The notes below the pieces were generated by a model. That model saw only the letters and a list, made by a program, of their open reading frames with translations, did no database searches and had not been told where the DNA came from. A program made the translations under genes and the position numbers. This document shows positions 1 to 8,297 of a stretch of 36,655 nt of DNA, one piece after another (position 1 is the first letter of the stretch; every line of letters starts with the position of its first letter). Origin of the DNA: Pseudomonas pudica (GTDB lineage Bacteria; Pseudomonadota; Gammaproteobacteria; Pseudomonadales; Pseudomonadaceae); NCBI RefSeq assembly GCF_015680405.1, contig NZ_JADLJS010000047.1, forward strand, positions 1 to 36,655, written 5' to 3'.

Positions 1-87
1 GGGCGAGTTCTCCCACGGTCTGTACTGCTGTGAACAGTCAGATTCGGCTTTTTCGTCCCACCACCCCTTCGAGTATCACCATACAAG

Positions 88-118
88 CGGCTTTAGCAGC
101 GAAGAGGCCGGTACAGGC
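88..118. repeat. REP-like palindromic element (partial)
   Basis: Short GC-rich intergenic sequence just downstream of the first TonB receptor gene. It contains the core gcggctttagcagcgaagag followed by gccggtacaggc, similar to the other REP elements in the window. Only one copy is visible here, without an inverted partner. Confidence 0.55.
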
Positions 119-126
119 AATAAAGA

Positions 127-2205
127 TCAGAAGCTGTAGCTGCCAGTCACCACCAGGCTACGGGGGGCACCCACCTGGATCTGCGCCGCACTGGTCGCAG
201 AGCTGTAGTAGGTCTTGTCGGCAATGTTGCTCAGCGCCGCTCGCACATCCCAGTCATGCGTGCGGTACCCAGCCAATGCATCCCAGCGGCCATACCCCGG
301 TAGCACCGTGGTGTTCTGGTTGTCCGCATAACGCTCGCCCACCAGCGTCAGGCCGGTTTCGGCGTACCAGCCCAGTTCAGGTTTCCAGGTCACGAACAGG
401 CTGCCGTTGCGCTTGGCCACATCATTGATGCGGTTGCCTTCCTGGCCGTTGTTGTCCTTGACGATGGTCGCATCCTGCAGGCCGATGCCACCGCGCACGT
501 ACCAGTTGCCGACGATATTGCCGGTGGCGGTCAGTTCGATGCCGCGCGAACGCTGCAAGCCGCTGAGCAAGATGTTTTCCGGGACAAGCGGGTCGCGGGT
601 GCGGCGGTTGTACAGTTCCAGCTCGTAGATGGCCAGAGTGGTGGTCAGACGCTGGTCGAGCCAGTCGCTCTTCACGCCGATTTCCTTCTGGCGGGTTTCT
701 TCCGGCTTGGCGTCGTTACCGTTGCCCTTTGCGCCCGGTGTGATACCGATCAGACCGCCGCCAACCGGCGAGAATGTCTTGCTCCATGAGACGTAGAACG
801 AATGGTCGCGCCACGGTGTGTAGACCACACCCAGGCGTGGGCTGGTGCTGTTGCTGTCCTGTGTTTCGCGCACGCCATCCTTGTTGGTGGTCTGCACGTC
901 GAACTGGTCGAAGCGTACGCCGGCAAGAACCTGCCACTGATCGTTCAGGCGGATCTGGTCTTGAAGATAAAGGCCGCGGCTATCGACCACGGTATGGTTG
1001 TCACTAAACAACGTCATTGGGCCATTGAGCTGCTGGTTGCGGCCGGGCTTGCCCAGGCCCTGCAGTTTCTGGTCGACCGCTTTGTACAGCACCGGGTCGC
1101 GCTTCTGGTTGCCGAATTCCAGGCCCAGCAATAGCTTGTGCTCCAGGCCCAGGGTGTCGAAGTCGCCCTCGGCTTCCAGGGTGTTGAACAGGTTGCGGGT
1201 GTTCAGGTCCTGTTGCCAGCGCTGGCGGGTCAAGGTGTCGGTGCTGGCGTCGTAGCCCGTGACGTAGGTGTTGTCGAACTCACTGTCGAGCTTGAACAGA
1301 CCCAAGGTATGGCGCAACTGCCAGGTTTCGTTCAGCTGGTAGTTCAGGCGCGAGCGCAGCGACTGGGCGCGGTCGTCGATGTAGTCGCGCTGGGTGTCGC
1401 CATAGGTGGTGCTGCGGCTGACATCGGCCGGGCGGCCGTTGACCCCGGGGATGCCACGGTCCGGGGTGCGGTTGTAGCGGCTGTATTCGTATTGCACCAG
1501 CCAGTTCAGGTCGGGGGTGACCTGCCAGCTGATCGACGGGGCGAACAGTTGGCGGCTGCCGTCGATGCCGTCGCGGAAGCTGTTGTTGTCCTGGTTGCCC
1601 ATGTTCAGGCGCAGGCTGACGGTATCGCTGGGGTCGACACTGAGGTCGGCATACAGGCTGCGCAGGTCCTCGCTGCCGGCCTGCGCCTCGATGCTCGAAC
1701 GGCGGCCGTGCTCCGGCGCCTTGCTCACCCGGTTGACGATACCGCCCTGGCTGCCACGGCCATAAAGCACCGCTGCCGGCCCCTTGAGCACTTCGACCCG
1801 CTCGATGTTATGCAGGTCGCGGATGTACTGGCTGTCGTCGCGAATGCCGTCCAGATAGAAGTCGTTGCTGGCTTCGAAGCCGCGGATGCGCACGCTGTCG
1901 AAGCGGGTGTCGGCACCGCTGCTGACGTTGGGGATGCCTTCCAGCGCCTTGCCCAGGGTGTTGCTGCCGTAATCCAGCACGTTGACGGTCTTTACCGTGT
2001 CGATGGCCTGCGGCACATAGCGTACTGGCGTCGAGGTGCGGGTCGCGGTGCTTACCTCCTTGACCCGCGGGTTGTCCTCTTCGCGCTCGCTGTCGGCGGT
2101 CACCGACAGTTCCGGCAGAGTGGTCGTGGCGGCACTGGCCAGGCCGGCGCCGCACAGCAGCGGCAGGCCAAGGGTAAGGGGTAAAAGACGGCAGGGTACA
2201 AGCAT
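127..2205 (-). CDS. TonB-dependent siderophore receptor (Fiu/PiuA-like)
   Basis: Outer-membrane receptor that imports a ferric siderophore using TonB-ExbBD energy. The protein has a signal peptide (hydrophobic LLPLTLGLPLLCGAG, cleavage near ASA), a TonB-box-like LPELSVTAD, a plug domain (motifs RIRGFEASNDFYLDGIRDD and VEVLKGPAAVLYGRG at about residues 105-155) and a long beta-barrel ending in a C-terminal Phe (GSYSF), as expected for outer-membrane insertion. Its length of 692 aa is normal for the family. The plug resembles catecholate-type receptors such as Fiu; the actual ligand is inferred. The ATG at 2205 was chosen; an in-frame GTG at 2211 would add two residues, and neither has a strong ribosome site. 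A Fur-like 19-mer lies about 40 bp upstream, which fits iron repression. No sigma/anti-sigma pair is adjacent. Confidence 0.93.
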   Translation of the reverse strand: MLVPCRLLPLTLGLPLLCGAGLASAATTTLPELSVTADSEREEDNPRVKEVSTATRTSTPVRYVPQAIDTVKTVNVLDYGSNTLGKALEGIPNVSSGADTRFDSVRIRGFEASNDFYLDGIRDDSQYIRDLHNIERVEVLKGPAAVLYGRGSQGGIVNRVSKAPEHGRRSSIEAQAGSEDLRSLYADLSVDPSDTVSLRLNMGNQDNNSFRDGIDGSRQLFAPSISWQVTPDLNWLVQYEYSRYNRTPDRGIPGVNGRPADVSRSTTYGDTQRDYIDDRAQSLRSRLNYQLNETWQLRHTLGLFKLDSEFDNTYVTGYDASTDTLTRQRWQQDLNTRNLFNTLEAEGDFDTLGLEHKLLLGLEFGNQKRDPVLYKAVDQKLQGLGKPGRNQQLNGPMTLFSDNHTVVDSRGLYLQDQIRLNDQWQVLAGVRFDQFDVQTTNKDGVRETQDSNSTSPRLGVVYTPWRDHSFYVSWSKTFSPVGGGLIGITPGAKGNGNDAKPEETRQKEIGVKSDWLDQRLTTTLAIYELELYNRRTRDPLVPENILLSGLQRSRGIELTATGNIVGNWYVRGGIGLQDATIVKDNNGQEGNRINDVAKRNGSLFVTWKPELGWYAETGLTLVGERYADNQNTTVLPGYGRWDALAGYRTHDWDVRAALSNIADKTYYSSATSAAQIQVGAPRSLVVTGSYSF

Positions 2206-2245
2206 GGGCACATCCGGATCGAGCAGGTGAAAAAGAGATGCGGAT

Positions 2246-2264
2246 GGTAATGCTTGTTATTTGC
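2246..2264 (-). promoter_or_regulatory. Candidate Fur box upstream of TonB receptor
   Basis: Read on the minus strand, the 19-mer GCAAATAACAAGCATTACC matches 13 of 19 positions of the classical Fur consensus GATAATGATAATCATTATC by hand count. It lies about 40 bp upstream of the receptor start. Iron regulation is expected for this family, but the site is only a sequence match. Confidence 0.42.
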
Positions 2265-2509
2265 TCTTGCTTGGGTATTTGTAAAGGGTTGTCATTACAT
2301 CTGTGTCAGTTTGTTTCGCTCTCTGCCGCGCCGCATTTCCCTGTAGGAGCAGCCTTGAGCTGCGAAAGCGTCCTCACAGGAAATTGTCCGTTCGATCAAA
2401 AGGCGATTTCCCACACAAGATAAATTGTCCGCTGATAGCGCAAACCCGCATGGAAATGCACCAGACACGCGGGCTATTTTGGTTATATCAACCTGCATTT
2501 CACGACTTT
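2265..2509. other. Intergenic region between divergent receptor and porin genes
   Basis: Non-coding stretch with a REP fragment (ctgtaggagcagccttgagctgcgaaagcg, about 2341-2370) and AT-richer sequence that should hold the promoters of both divergent genes. No convincing small gene is seen. Confidence 0.5.
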
Positions 2510-2539
2510 TTGACATTTGTAATCGCACACGGCTAGGAT
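2510..2539 (+). promoter_or_regulatory. Candidate sigma70 promoter of the porin gene
   Basis: A perfect -35 TTGACA (2510-2515) is followed after 18 bp by taggat (2534-2539). This would give a leader of roughly 165 nt before the porin ATG at 2710. The -10 is imperfect and the start site is not verified. Confidence 0.45.
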
Positions 2540-2709
2540 TCGGCCAACGCCTGCTGGCCATGATCTTGGCCATGCTGCTGCCAGAGGCCGCCGTGTGATT
2601 ACCGGCAGGCCTTCCAGTCTGGATCCGCATAGCGTCGAACCTACGAAGGGGCGTTGGTTCCTGGCGTCATATTGCAGAGCGTTTTTGATTAAGAAATAAG
2701 GAAAACAAC

Positions 2710-4029
2710 ATGTTGAAAACCAGGATCAGCCTGGTCGCCCTGGCGATGGTCGCCGCGACCCAGGCACAGGCCAATGATCAGGCCGACAGCAAAGGCTTCA
2801 TCGAGGACAGCCACGCCAACGTCCTGCTGCGTAATGCCTATATCAATCGTGACAAGAAGCACGGCACCGACGACCAGATCGAATGGGGCCAGGGCGTCAT
2901 CGCCAACTTCTCCTCCGGCTTCACCCAGGGCACCGTCGGTGTCGGCGTCGATGCATTCGGCCTGTATGCCGTGCGTCTGGACGGCGGCAAGGGCCACAAC
3001 GGTGGCGCCGGTGTCGACTTCTTCAAGCCTTCGGACTTCAAGGACGAGAACGGCAACGCCAACTCGCCGCACAACCTGGCCCGTGGTGGCGCTGCAGTGA
3101 AGTTCCGCATCTCCAACACCGTGCTCAAGTACGGTGACCAGATGCCGGCACTGCCAGTGCTGCAGTACGACGATGCTCGTCTGCTGCCAGAAAGCTTCAC
3201 CGGTACCCTGATCACCTCCAAAGAGATCCAGGGCCTGGAACTGAACGCCGGTCGCTTCACCCAGGAAGCGCGCAAGAGCGCCGAGCGCCGTGACGGTGGT
3301 GGCCTGAAGTCGATCAACGTCCTTGGTGGCAGCTACAAGTTCACCGACAACTTCACCGCTTCGCTGTACACCGCCGACAACGAAGACGTGATGAAGAAGC
3401 ACTACCTGGGCCTGAACTACGTCTTCCCGATCGCCAGCGACCAGTCCCTGACCCTGGACTTCAACGGCTACAAGTCGGACATCGACGACAAGTTCGTGAA
3501 ATCCGCTGGCCTGAACGGCGACTCCAACACCATCTGGAGCCTGGCAGCCACCTACGCGTACGGTGCGCACTCGTTCACCATCGCCCACCAGCGCAGCACC
3601 GGCAGCACCGGCTACAACTACGGCTGGTACCAGAACGAGGGTGGCGTGGGTGACGGTGGTTCGACCATCTACCTGGCCAACTCGTACTGGTCCGACTTCA
3701 ACGCCGAAGACGAGCGTTCCTGGCAGCTGGGCTACGGCCTGGACTTCGGTGCCTACGGCATCCCGGGCCTGACCTACAAGCTGGCCTACGTGGTGGGTGA
3801 CAACATCAACACCCGCAACGTCGCCAACCCGCAGGGCTTCGGTGAAGGTAAAGAGCGCGAGATCTTCAACCAGATCCGTTACGTGGTGCAGGACGGCCCG
3901 GCCAAGGACCTGTCGATCAAGCTGCGTAGCTCGTTCGTGCGTACCAACAACGCCGTGCAGCAGAACGGTTACAACGACGACGGCAACGAAGTCCGCGTAT
4001 TCGTCGAGTACCCGATCAGCATCTTCTGA
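2710..4029 (+). CDS. OprD-family outer-membrane porin (OprE/OprQ-like)
   Basis: Substrate-selective porin of the Pseudomonas OprD family, which takes up amino acids and small organic acids across the outer membrane. The 439-aa product has a clear signal peptide (MLKTRISLVALAMVAATQAQA, cleavage after AQA). OprD hallmarks follow: GFIEDS and LLRNAYINRD near the mature N-terminus, a FSSGFTQGTVGVGVDAFG strand, GGLKSINVLGG and YGLDFGAYGIPGLTY. It ends in the barrel-terminal Phe (VFVEYPISIF). The ribosome site AAGGAAA sits 7-8 nt before the ATG. The sequence looks closer to the OprE/OprQ branch than to OprD itself; the substrate cannot be told from sequence. It uses highly biased codons, as for abundant proteins. 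Confidence 0.93.
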   Translation: MLKTRISLVALAMVAATQAQANDQADSKGFIEDSHANVLLRNAYINRDKKHGTDDQIEWGQGVIANFSSGFTQGTVGVGVDAFGLYAVRLDGGKGHNGGAGVDFFKPSDFKDENGNANSPHNLARGGAAVKFRISNTVLKYGDQMPALPVLQYDDARLLPESFTGTLITSKEIQGLELNAGRFTQEARKSAERRDGGGLKSINVLGGSYKFTDNFTASLYTADNEDVMKKHYLGLNYVFPIASDQSLTLDFNGYKSDIDDKFVKSAGLNGDSNTIWSLAATYAYGAHSFTIAHQRSTGSTGYNYGWYQNEGGVGDGGSTIYLANSYWSDFNAEDERSWQLGYGLDFGAYGIPGLTYKLAYVVGDNINTRNVANPQGFGEGKEREIFNQIRYVVQDGPAKDLSIKLRSSFVRTNNAVQQNGYNDDGNEVRVFVEYPISIF

Positions 4030-4048
4030 TCCTGATCTGATGGCCTAG

Positions 4049-4158
4049 GGGCTGCTTTGCAGCCCATCGCGATACAAGGCCGCTTCCACATTGATCGGCA
4101 TGCGCAGGACCATTGTGGGAGCGGCCTTGTGTCGCGAAAGGGCCGCAAAGCGGCCCCC
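4049..4158. repeat. Inverted REP pair between porin and GltB-like genes
   Basis: The left element (gggctgctttgcagcccatcgc and following) and the right element (tgtgggagcggccttgtgtc and following, with ggccgcaaagcggcc) are inverted relative to each other. They lie between convergent genes. They can form strong hairpins and may also terminate transcription. Confidence 0.65.
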
Positions 4159-4163
4159 GGCTT

Positions 4164-5828
4164 TCACGCCGGCTCCACTGCCCTGCGCCGCACCCCGGCA
4201 ACCTTCACCTCTCCCTCCCCAGTCTCCGGCGCAAAGCTGTCACTGCGCGCCATCCGCCACATCCGCGCATAAAACTCGCTTTCAATCGAGCCACTGCGCA
4301 ATTCGCCCGGCTTGAGGAATGTGTGCAGGTCCGAGAACAGACCGATTTCGCTGGGGCTGATACGCCGCGCCAAGTGCTTGGGCTTGAGTTCCGAAGGGTG
4401 TTCCAGGCCCGCGGCAGCCAACATTTCGGCCAACGTATGCAGCGTGTTGCGGTGGAAGCTGGCCACCCGCTCGGCCTTGTCCGGCACCACCAGGGCGCGT
4501 TGGCGCAGCGGGTCTTGCGTGGCCACGCCGGTCGGGCACTTGTTGGTATGGCAGCTCTGCGACTGGATGCAGCCAATGGCGAACATGAAGCCGCGCGCGG
4601 AGTTGACCCAGTCCGCCCCGATGGCCAGCACGCTGGCGATGTCGAAGGCGCTGACGATCTTGCCTGCCGCGCCAATGCGGATGCCAGCGCGCAGGTTCAG
4701 GCCGACCAGGGTGTTGTGCACGAACATCAGGCCCTCGCGCATCGGCACGCCCATGTTGTCGCTGAACTCGCGTGGCGCCGCCCCGGTGCCGCCTTCCTTG
4801 CCATCGACGACGATGAAGTCAGGAGTGATGCCGGTGGCAAGCATGGCCTTGGCAATGCCCATGAACTCCCATGGGTGGCCCAGGCAGAATTTGAACCCCA
4901 CCGGTTTTCCGCCCGACAGCTCGCGCAGGCTGGCCACGAACTGCAGCAATTCGACCGGGGTGCGGAAGGCACTGTGCGCCGCCGGCGAGATGCAATCCTC
5001 GCCCACGCGCACGCCACGGGTGGCGGCAATCTCGGGGCTGACCTTGTGCCCCGGCAGGATGCCGCCGTGGCCCGGCTTGGCGCCCTGGCTGAGCTTGATC
5101 TCTATCATCTTCACCTGTGGCGAGCGCGCCTGCTCGGCGAAGCGCTGCGGGTCGAAGCGGCCGTCCTCGGTGCGGCAGCCGAAGTAACCGCTGCCGATTT
5201 CCCAGATCAGGTCACCGCCATGTTCGCGGTGGTAAGGGCTGATGCTGCCTTCGCCGGTGTCATGGGCAAAACGGCCCATGCGTGCACCGCGGTTGAGGGC
5301 CGCGATGGCGTTGGCACTGAGGGCGCCGAAGCTCATGGCCGAGATGTTGAAGATCGACGCCGAGTAGGGCAGACGGCATTGCGGCCCGCCAATGGCGATG
5401 CGGAACGATGCCGGGTCTGGCGTGGCCACTGGCAGCATGGAATGGCTGATGAACTCGAAGCCGGGCTTGTAGGCATCGTTGAGGGTGCCAAAGGCTTTCT
5501 CGGCACTTTCGTTCTTGGCCCGGGCGTAGACCAGCGAACGCTGCGAGCGAGAGAACGGCAGCTTGTCGTCGTCGCCCTCGATCAGGTACTGGCGGATTTC
5601 CGGGCGGATGGTTTCGATCAGGTAGCGGATGTTGCCCAGGATCGGGTAGTTGCGGCGCACGGCGTGGTGGCTTTGCCGCAGGTCGTTCAGCCCGACCAGG
5701 CTGAGCAACGTGGTGATCAGTGTCAACGGCCACAGCCAGGCATGCTGGGGTAGCAGCGGCAGGCTGGCGAAGGAGAACAGCAGGCAGAGAGCGAGGCAGG
5801 CGTAGCGGCTGGGTAGAGAGTGTTTCAT
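4164..5828 (-). CDS. FMN-binding glutamate-synthase-like membrane protein
   Basis: Stand-alone homologue of the central and FMN domains of the glutamate synthase large subunit. The N-terminus has two hydrophobic segments (about residues 9-22 and 30-47), so the protein is probably anchored in the inner membrane. The synthase domain follows, with DTGEGSISPYHREHGGD, the glycine-rich VDGKEGGTGAAP segment, and the 3Fe-4S cysteine pattern C-x5-C-x4-C in GCIQSQSCHTNKCPTG. The class II glutamine amidotransferase domain and the C-terminal GXGXG domain of full GltB are absent, so it cannot be an ordinary glutamine-dependent GOGAT on its own. The ATG at 5828 (MKHSLPSRYA) is preceded by GGA and sits at the start of the hydrophobic segment; an upstream start at 5858 would add ten residues. 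The reaction in vivo is not known to me. Confidence 0.88.
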   Translation of the reverse strand: MKHSLPSRYACLALCLLFSFASLPLLPQHAWLWPLTLITTLLSLVGLNDLRQSHHAVRRNYPILGNIRYLIETIRPEIRQYLIEGDDDKLPFSRSQRSLVYARAKNESAEKAFGTLNDAYKPGFEFISHSMLPVATPDPASFRIAIGGPQCRLPYSASIFNISAMSFGALSANAIAALNRGARMGRFAHDTGEGSISPYHREHGGDLIWEIGSGYFGCRTEDGRFDPQRFAEQARSPQVKMIEIKLSQGAKPGHGGILPGHKVSPEIAATRGVRVGEDCISPAAHSAFRTPVELLQFVASLRELSGGKPVGFKFCLGHPWEFMGIAKAMLATGITPDFIVVDGKEGGTGAAPREFSDNMGVPMREGLMFVHNTLVGLNLRAGIRIGAAGKIVSAFDIASVLAIGADWVNSARGFMFAIGCIQSQSCHTNKCPTGVATQDPLRQRALVVPDKAERVASFHRNTLHTLAEMLAAAGLEHPSELKPKHLARRISPSEIGLFSDLHTFLKPGELRSGSIESEFYARMWRMARSDSFAPETGEGEVKVAGVRRRAVEPA

Positions 5829-5930
5829 GGGTCCATCGCAGGCAGGATGACCGGGCATAGGATAGGCAAAGGCGGGGAGGGGAAAACCTGGGTAATCGGT
5901 AAAAGACTGTTACCTGATTGTGGTTGTGTT

Positions 5931-6040
5931 GCCTGTGCTGGCCTCATCGCCGGCGAGCCAGGTCCCACCTCGACCGCAACGATTTCAAGCCGTGCGCAGT
6001 ACCTGTGGGAGCTGGCTTGCAGGCGATGAGGCCAGCCCAG
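5931..6040. repeat. Inverted REP pair
   Basis: ggcctcatcgccggcgagcc with tcccac, and cctgtgggagctggcttgc with gcgatgaggcc, face each other over about 35 bp. This is the usual arrangement of paired REPs. It sits upstream of the GltB-like gene and downstream of the kinase gene. Confidence 0.7.
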
Positions 6041-6068
6041 GTGGTAAAGTTCCTGTCCCACAAAAGTG

Positions 6069-7445
6069 TTAGCGAGGCAACAAAACGCTGACCCGCAACC
6101 CACCCCCCTCGCGGTTCGCCAACAGCAACTCGCCCCCATGGCTGGCAGCAATCCGCTGGGCAATGCTCAACCCCAGCCCGTACCCCCCGGACGCCTGGTT
6201 GCGCGACCCTTCACCGCGCACGAACGGGTCGATGATGGTCGCCTGCAGGCTCGGAGCAATCCCCGGGCCGCGGTCATCGATATGGATGAACACCCCCGTG
6301 GTCGCCTGCTCAAGCGTGACCGAAACCTCCTTGGCATAACGCAACGCATTGACCAGCAGGTTCTGCAGGCAACGCTGCAGCAGCAGGGCATCGACCCGCA
6401 GGCTACCCGCCTGGCCATGCACCGGCAGCGGCTCTTCAGCAGTGGCCAACTCCGCGCACTGGCGCACCACCAGCCGGTCCAGGTCCACCTGCTGCAAGTT
6501 CTGTTGCTCCCCCGCGCGCAGGTAATCGAGCACCTGGCCGATCATGTTGTCCATCTGCGCAATGTTCTGCCGCAGGCGTTTCCGGTTTTCGTCGTCCGGC
6601 AGGCGCTCCAGGCGCAGGCGCATGCGCGTCAGAGGGGTGCGCAGGTCGTGGGACACCGCCGCCAGGAAGTGGGCCTTGTCGTTGACCATCGCGATCAGCC
6701 GCTGCTGCATGGCGTTGAAGGCCTGGGCCGCCTGGCGCACTTCCTCCGGGCCATCCAGCGCCAAAGGCGGCTGCTCGAGGTTGCTACCAAGACCGCGCGC
6801 GGCATCGGCAAGGCGCCGCAACGGGCGCAGGCACAGGCGCACGGCGATCAGGCACACCAGCAATACCGCGACGATGCGCAGCGCGTACACCCGCAACAGG
6901 TAATCGCTGATCAGCACCCAGGCCGACTCGCCGCTCCAGCCTTGCAGTTCCTGGCCCTCGATAGTCAGCCAGTGCCCATCGGCCAACGGCACCGCGAACT
7001 GCAGATGCGCCTGGGCCGTGCGCAGGCCGAACAGGCTGCGCCAGACGATCGGCTGGCCGTGTTCATCGGTCAGCTGCACCTTAATCAGGCGCACGTCCTG
7101 GGCATGCCCCAACTCGTACTCGAGGGCCTGATGCAGCAACAGTTCGATACGCCTGCGCCCACGGCGCTCGTCCTGCACCGGCGTGGGCAGGGTTTCGCTG
7201 CAACGCAGCTGGTAATGCGCTGGCGCCTGCAGTGCACCGGCATGGCAGTCGGCCTGGGCGATCAACGGCGCGCTGCGTGCGGCAATCAGCCGGACAGGGG
7301 CCTCGAGTACCTGGGCAAAACGCACATCGAACCAGATGCTGCTCGACATCAACTGGATCAGCACGGTGCCGCTGACCATTATCAGCAGCAACTGGCCGAA
7401 TAATGTGCGTGGCCACAGCCGGCGTAGCCAGCGCATGTCAGGCAT
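6069..7445 (-). CDS. EnvZ-type sensor histidine kinase
   Basis: Inner-membrane sensor kinase of 458 aa. Visible order: TM1 (about 14-39), a periplasmic sensor region (about 40-180) with two Cys residues, TM2 (about 187-206), HAMP linker (about 207-255), HisKA dimerisation domain with the phospho-acceptor in VSHDLRTPL (His266), and HATPase_c with N-box LLVNALRYAKE, G1 DRGPGIAP and G2 GYGLGLSIAQ. It overlaps the stop of the upstream response regulator by 8 nt (ATG at 7445; a second ATG at 7436 is possible), so the two are translationally coupled. The signal is unknown. The pair lies divergent to a TonB receptor, which makes control of that receptor a reasonable guess only. Confidence 0.92.
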   Translation of the reverse strand: MPDMRWLRRLWPRTLFGQLLLIMVSGTVLIQLMSSSIWFDVRFAQVLEAPVRLIAARSAPLIAQADCHAGALQAPAHYQLRCSETLPTPVQDERRGRRRIELLLHQALEYELGHAQDVRLIKVQLTDEHGQPIVWRSLFGLRTAQAHLQFAVPLADGHWLTIEGQELQGWSGESAWVLISDYLLRVYALRIVAVLLVCLIAVRLCLRPLRRLADAARGLGSNLEQPPLALDGPEEVRQAAQAFNAMQQRLIAMVNDKAHFLAAVSHDLRTPLTRMRLRLERLPDDENRKRLRQNIAQMDNMIGQVLDYLRAGEQQNLQQVDLDRLVVRQCAELATAEEPLPVHGQAGSLRVDALLLQRCLQNLLVNALRYAKEVSVTLEQATTGVFIHIDDRGPGIAPSLQATIIDPFVRGEGSRNQASGGYGLGLSIAQRIAASHGGELLLANREGGGLRVSVLLPR

Positions 7446-8157
7446 CGGCCCCGTTGGCGGCGATGCTCAGCAGATAACCTTCGTTGCGGATGGTGAGAAT
7501 TTGCGCGGTACCCGCCGGCGCATGGCGCAGGTGCTGGCGCAGGCGGCTGACGCACATGTCCACCGAACGGTCGTCTGGCAGGTGGTCGCGGCCGAACGCA
7601 CTGCGCGTCAGCTGGTCGCGGGATACTACGCGGTTGTTGGCTTCCAGCAGCTCGCGCAGTACGCGATAGTCGGAGCGGGGCAGGGTCAGGGTCTCGCCAT
7701 CGGGGCGGGTGAGCAGGCGCTTCACATGTTCCAGGCGGAAGCCGGCGAACAGCTGGGTATCTTCTGCCGGCTCTTCGGCGGGCGCATCCAGGCGTTGCGG
7801 ACGACGCAGCACGGCCTTTATCCGCGCGATCAGCTCGCGTGGCTCGAAGGGCTTGGCCAGGTAGTCATCGGCACCCACCTCCAGGCCGATGATGCGGTCC
7901 AGCGTGCTGCCCTTGGCCGACAGCATGATCACCGCCAGCCCCGGCGTGGCTTGCAGCTGGCGGCACAGGCTCAGGCCGTCTTCGCCTGGCAGCATCAGGT
8001 CCAGCACTACCAGCTCCACCTTGTGTCGGGCCAGTTGCTCGCGCATCTGCTCGCCGTCAGCCGCTGCCAGCACGTTATAGCCTGCATCTGTCAGGTAATC
8101 ACAAAGAAGTTCGCGGATCTCGTCGTCATCGTCGACAACAAGCAAAGTTGTGCTCAT
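7438..8157 (-). CDS. OmpR/PhoB-family response regulator
   Basis: Cytoplasmic DNA-binding response regulator, partner of the kinase encoded just downstream. The receiver domain (residues 1-115) has the acidic pair Asp10/Asp11, phospho-acceptor Asp53 in LVVLDLMLPGEDG and Lys102 in LAKPFEP. The C-terminal winged helix contains LTLPRSDYRVLRELLEANN and DRSVDMCVSRLRQHL. The ATG at 8157 (MSTTLLVVDDDD) is preferred because AGGTG lies 9 nt upstream; a GTG at 8169 would add four residues. It is divergent from the TonB receptor at 8298, with about 140 bp between them. Confidence 0.93.
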   Translation of the reverse strand: MSTTLLVVDDDDEIRELLCDYLTDAGYNVLAAADGEQMREQLARHKVELVVLDLMLPGEDGLSLCRQLQATPGLAVIMLSAKGSTLDRIIGLEVGADDYLAKPFEPRELIARIKAVLRRPQRLDAPAEEPAEDTQLFAGFRLEHVKRLLTRPDGETLTLPRSDYRVLRELLEANNRVVSRDQLTRSAFGRDHLPDDRSVDMCVSRLRQHLRHAPAGTAQILTIRNEGYLLSIAANGADA

Positions 8158-8297
8158 GCGGGGAAACACCTGTTCGGTGAGGGCCGGTGGCGCTCGTTAC
8201 GTTCGATTACATCCCCGTACAAGCCGGGGCTGGAGCCCGGGGGGCCTATCCCTAGAATCCTAACAAAAAATCATCTGCAAATACGAAGCCTTCCCAA

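Noticed and set aside
1138..2184. 348-codon plus-strand open frame opposite the first TonB receptor
   Set aside because: It is antisense to a well-recognised gene; long antisense frames are common in GC-rich Pseudomonas coding sequence.
4113..5753. 546-codon plus-strand open frame opposite the GltB-like gene
   Set aside because: Composition (His, Gln, Ala, Gly, Val-rich, no motifs) is typical of antisense frames; the minus-strand gene has the Fe-S and FMN motifs.
8240..8280. Fur box in front of the FpvA-like receptor
   Set aside because: The best alignment around aaaaaatcatctgc matches only about 9 of 19 consensus positions, too few to call.
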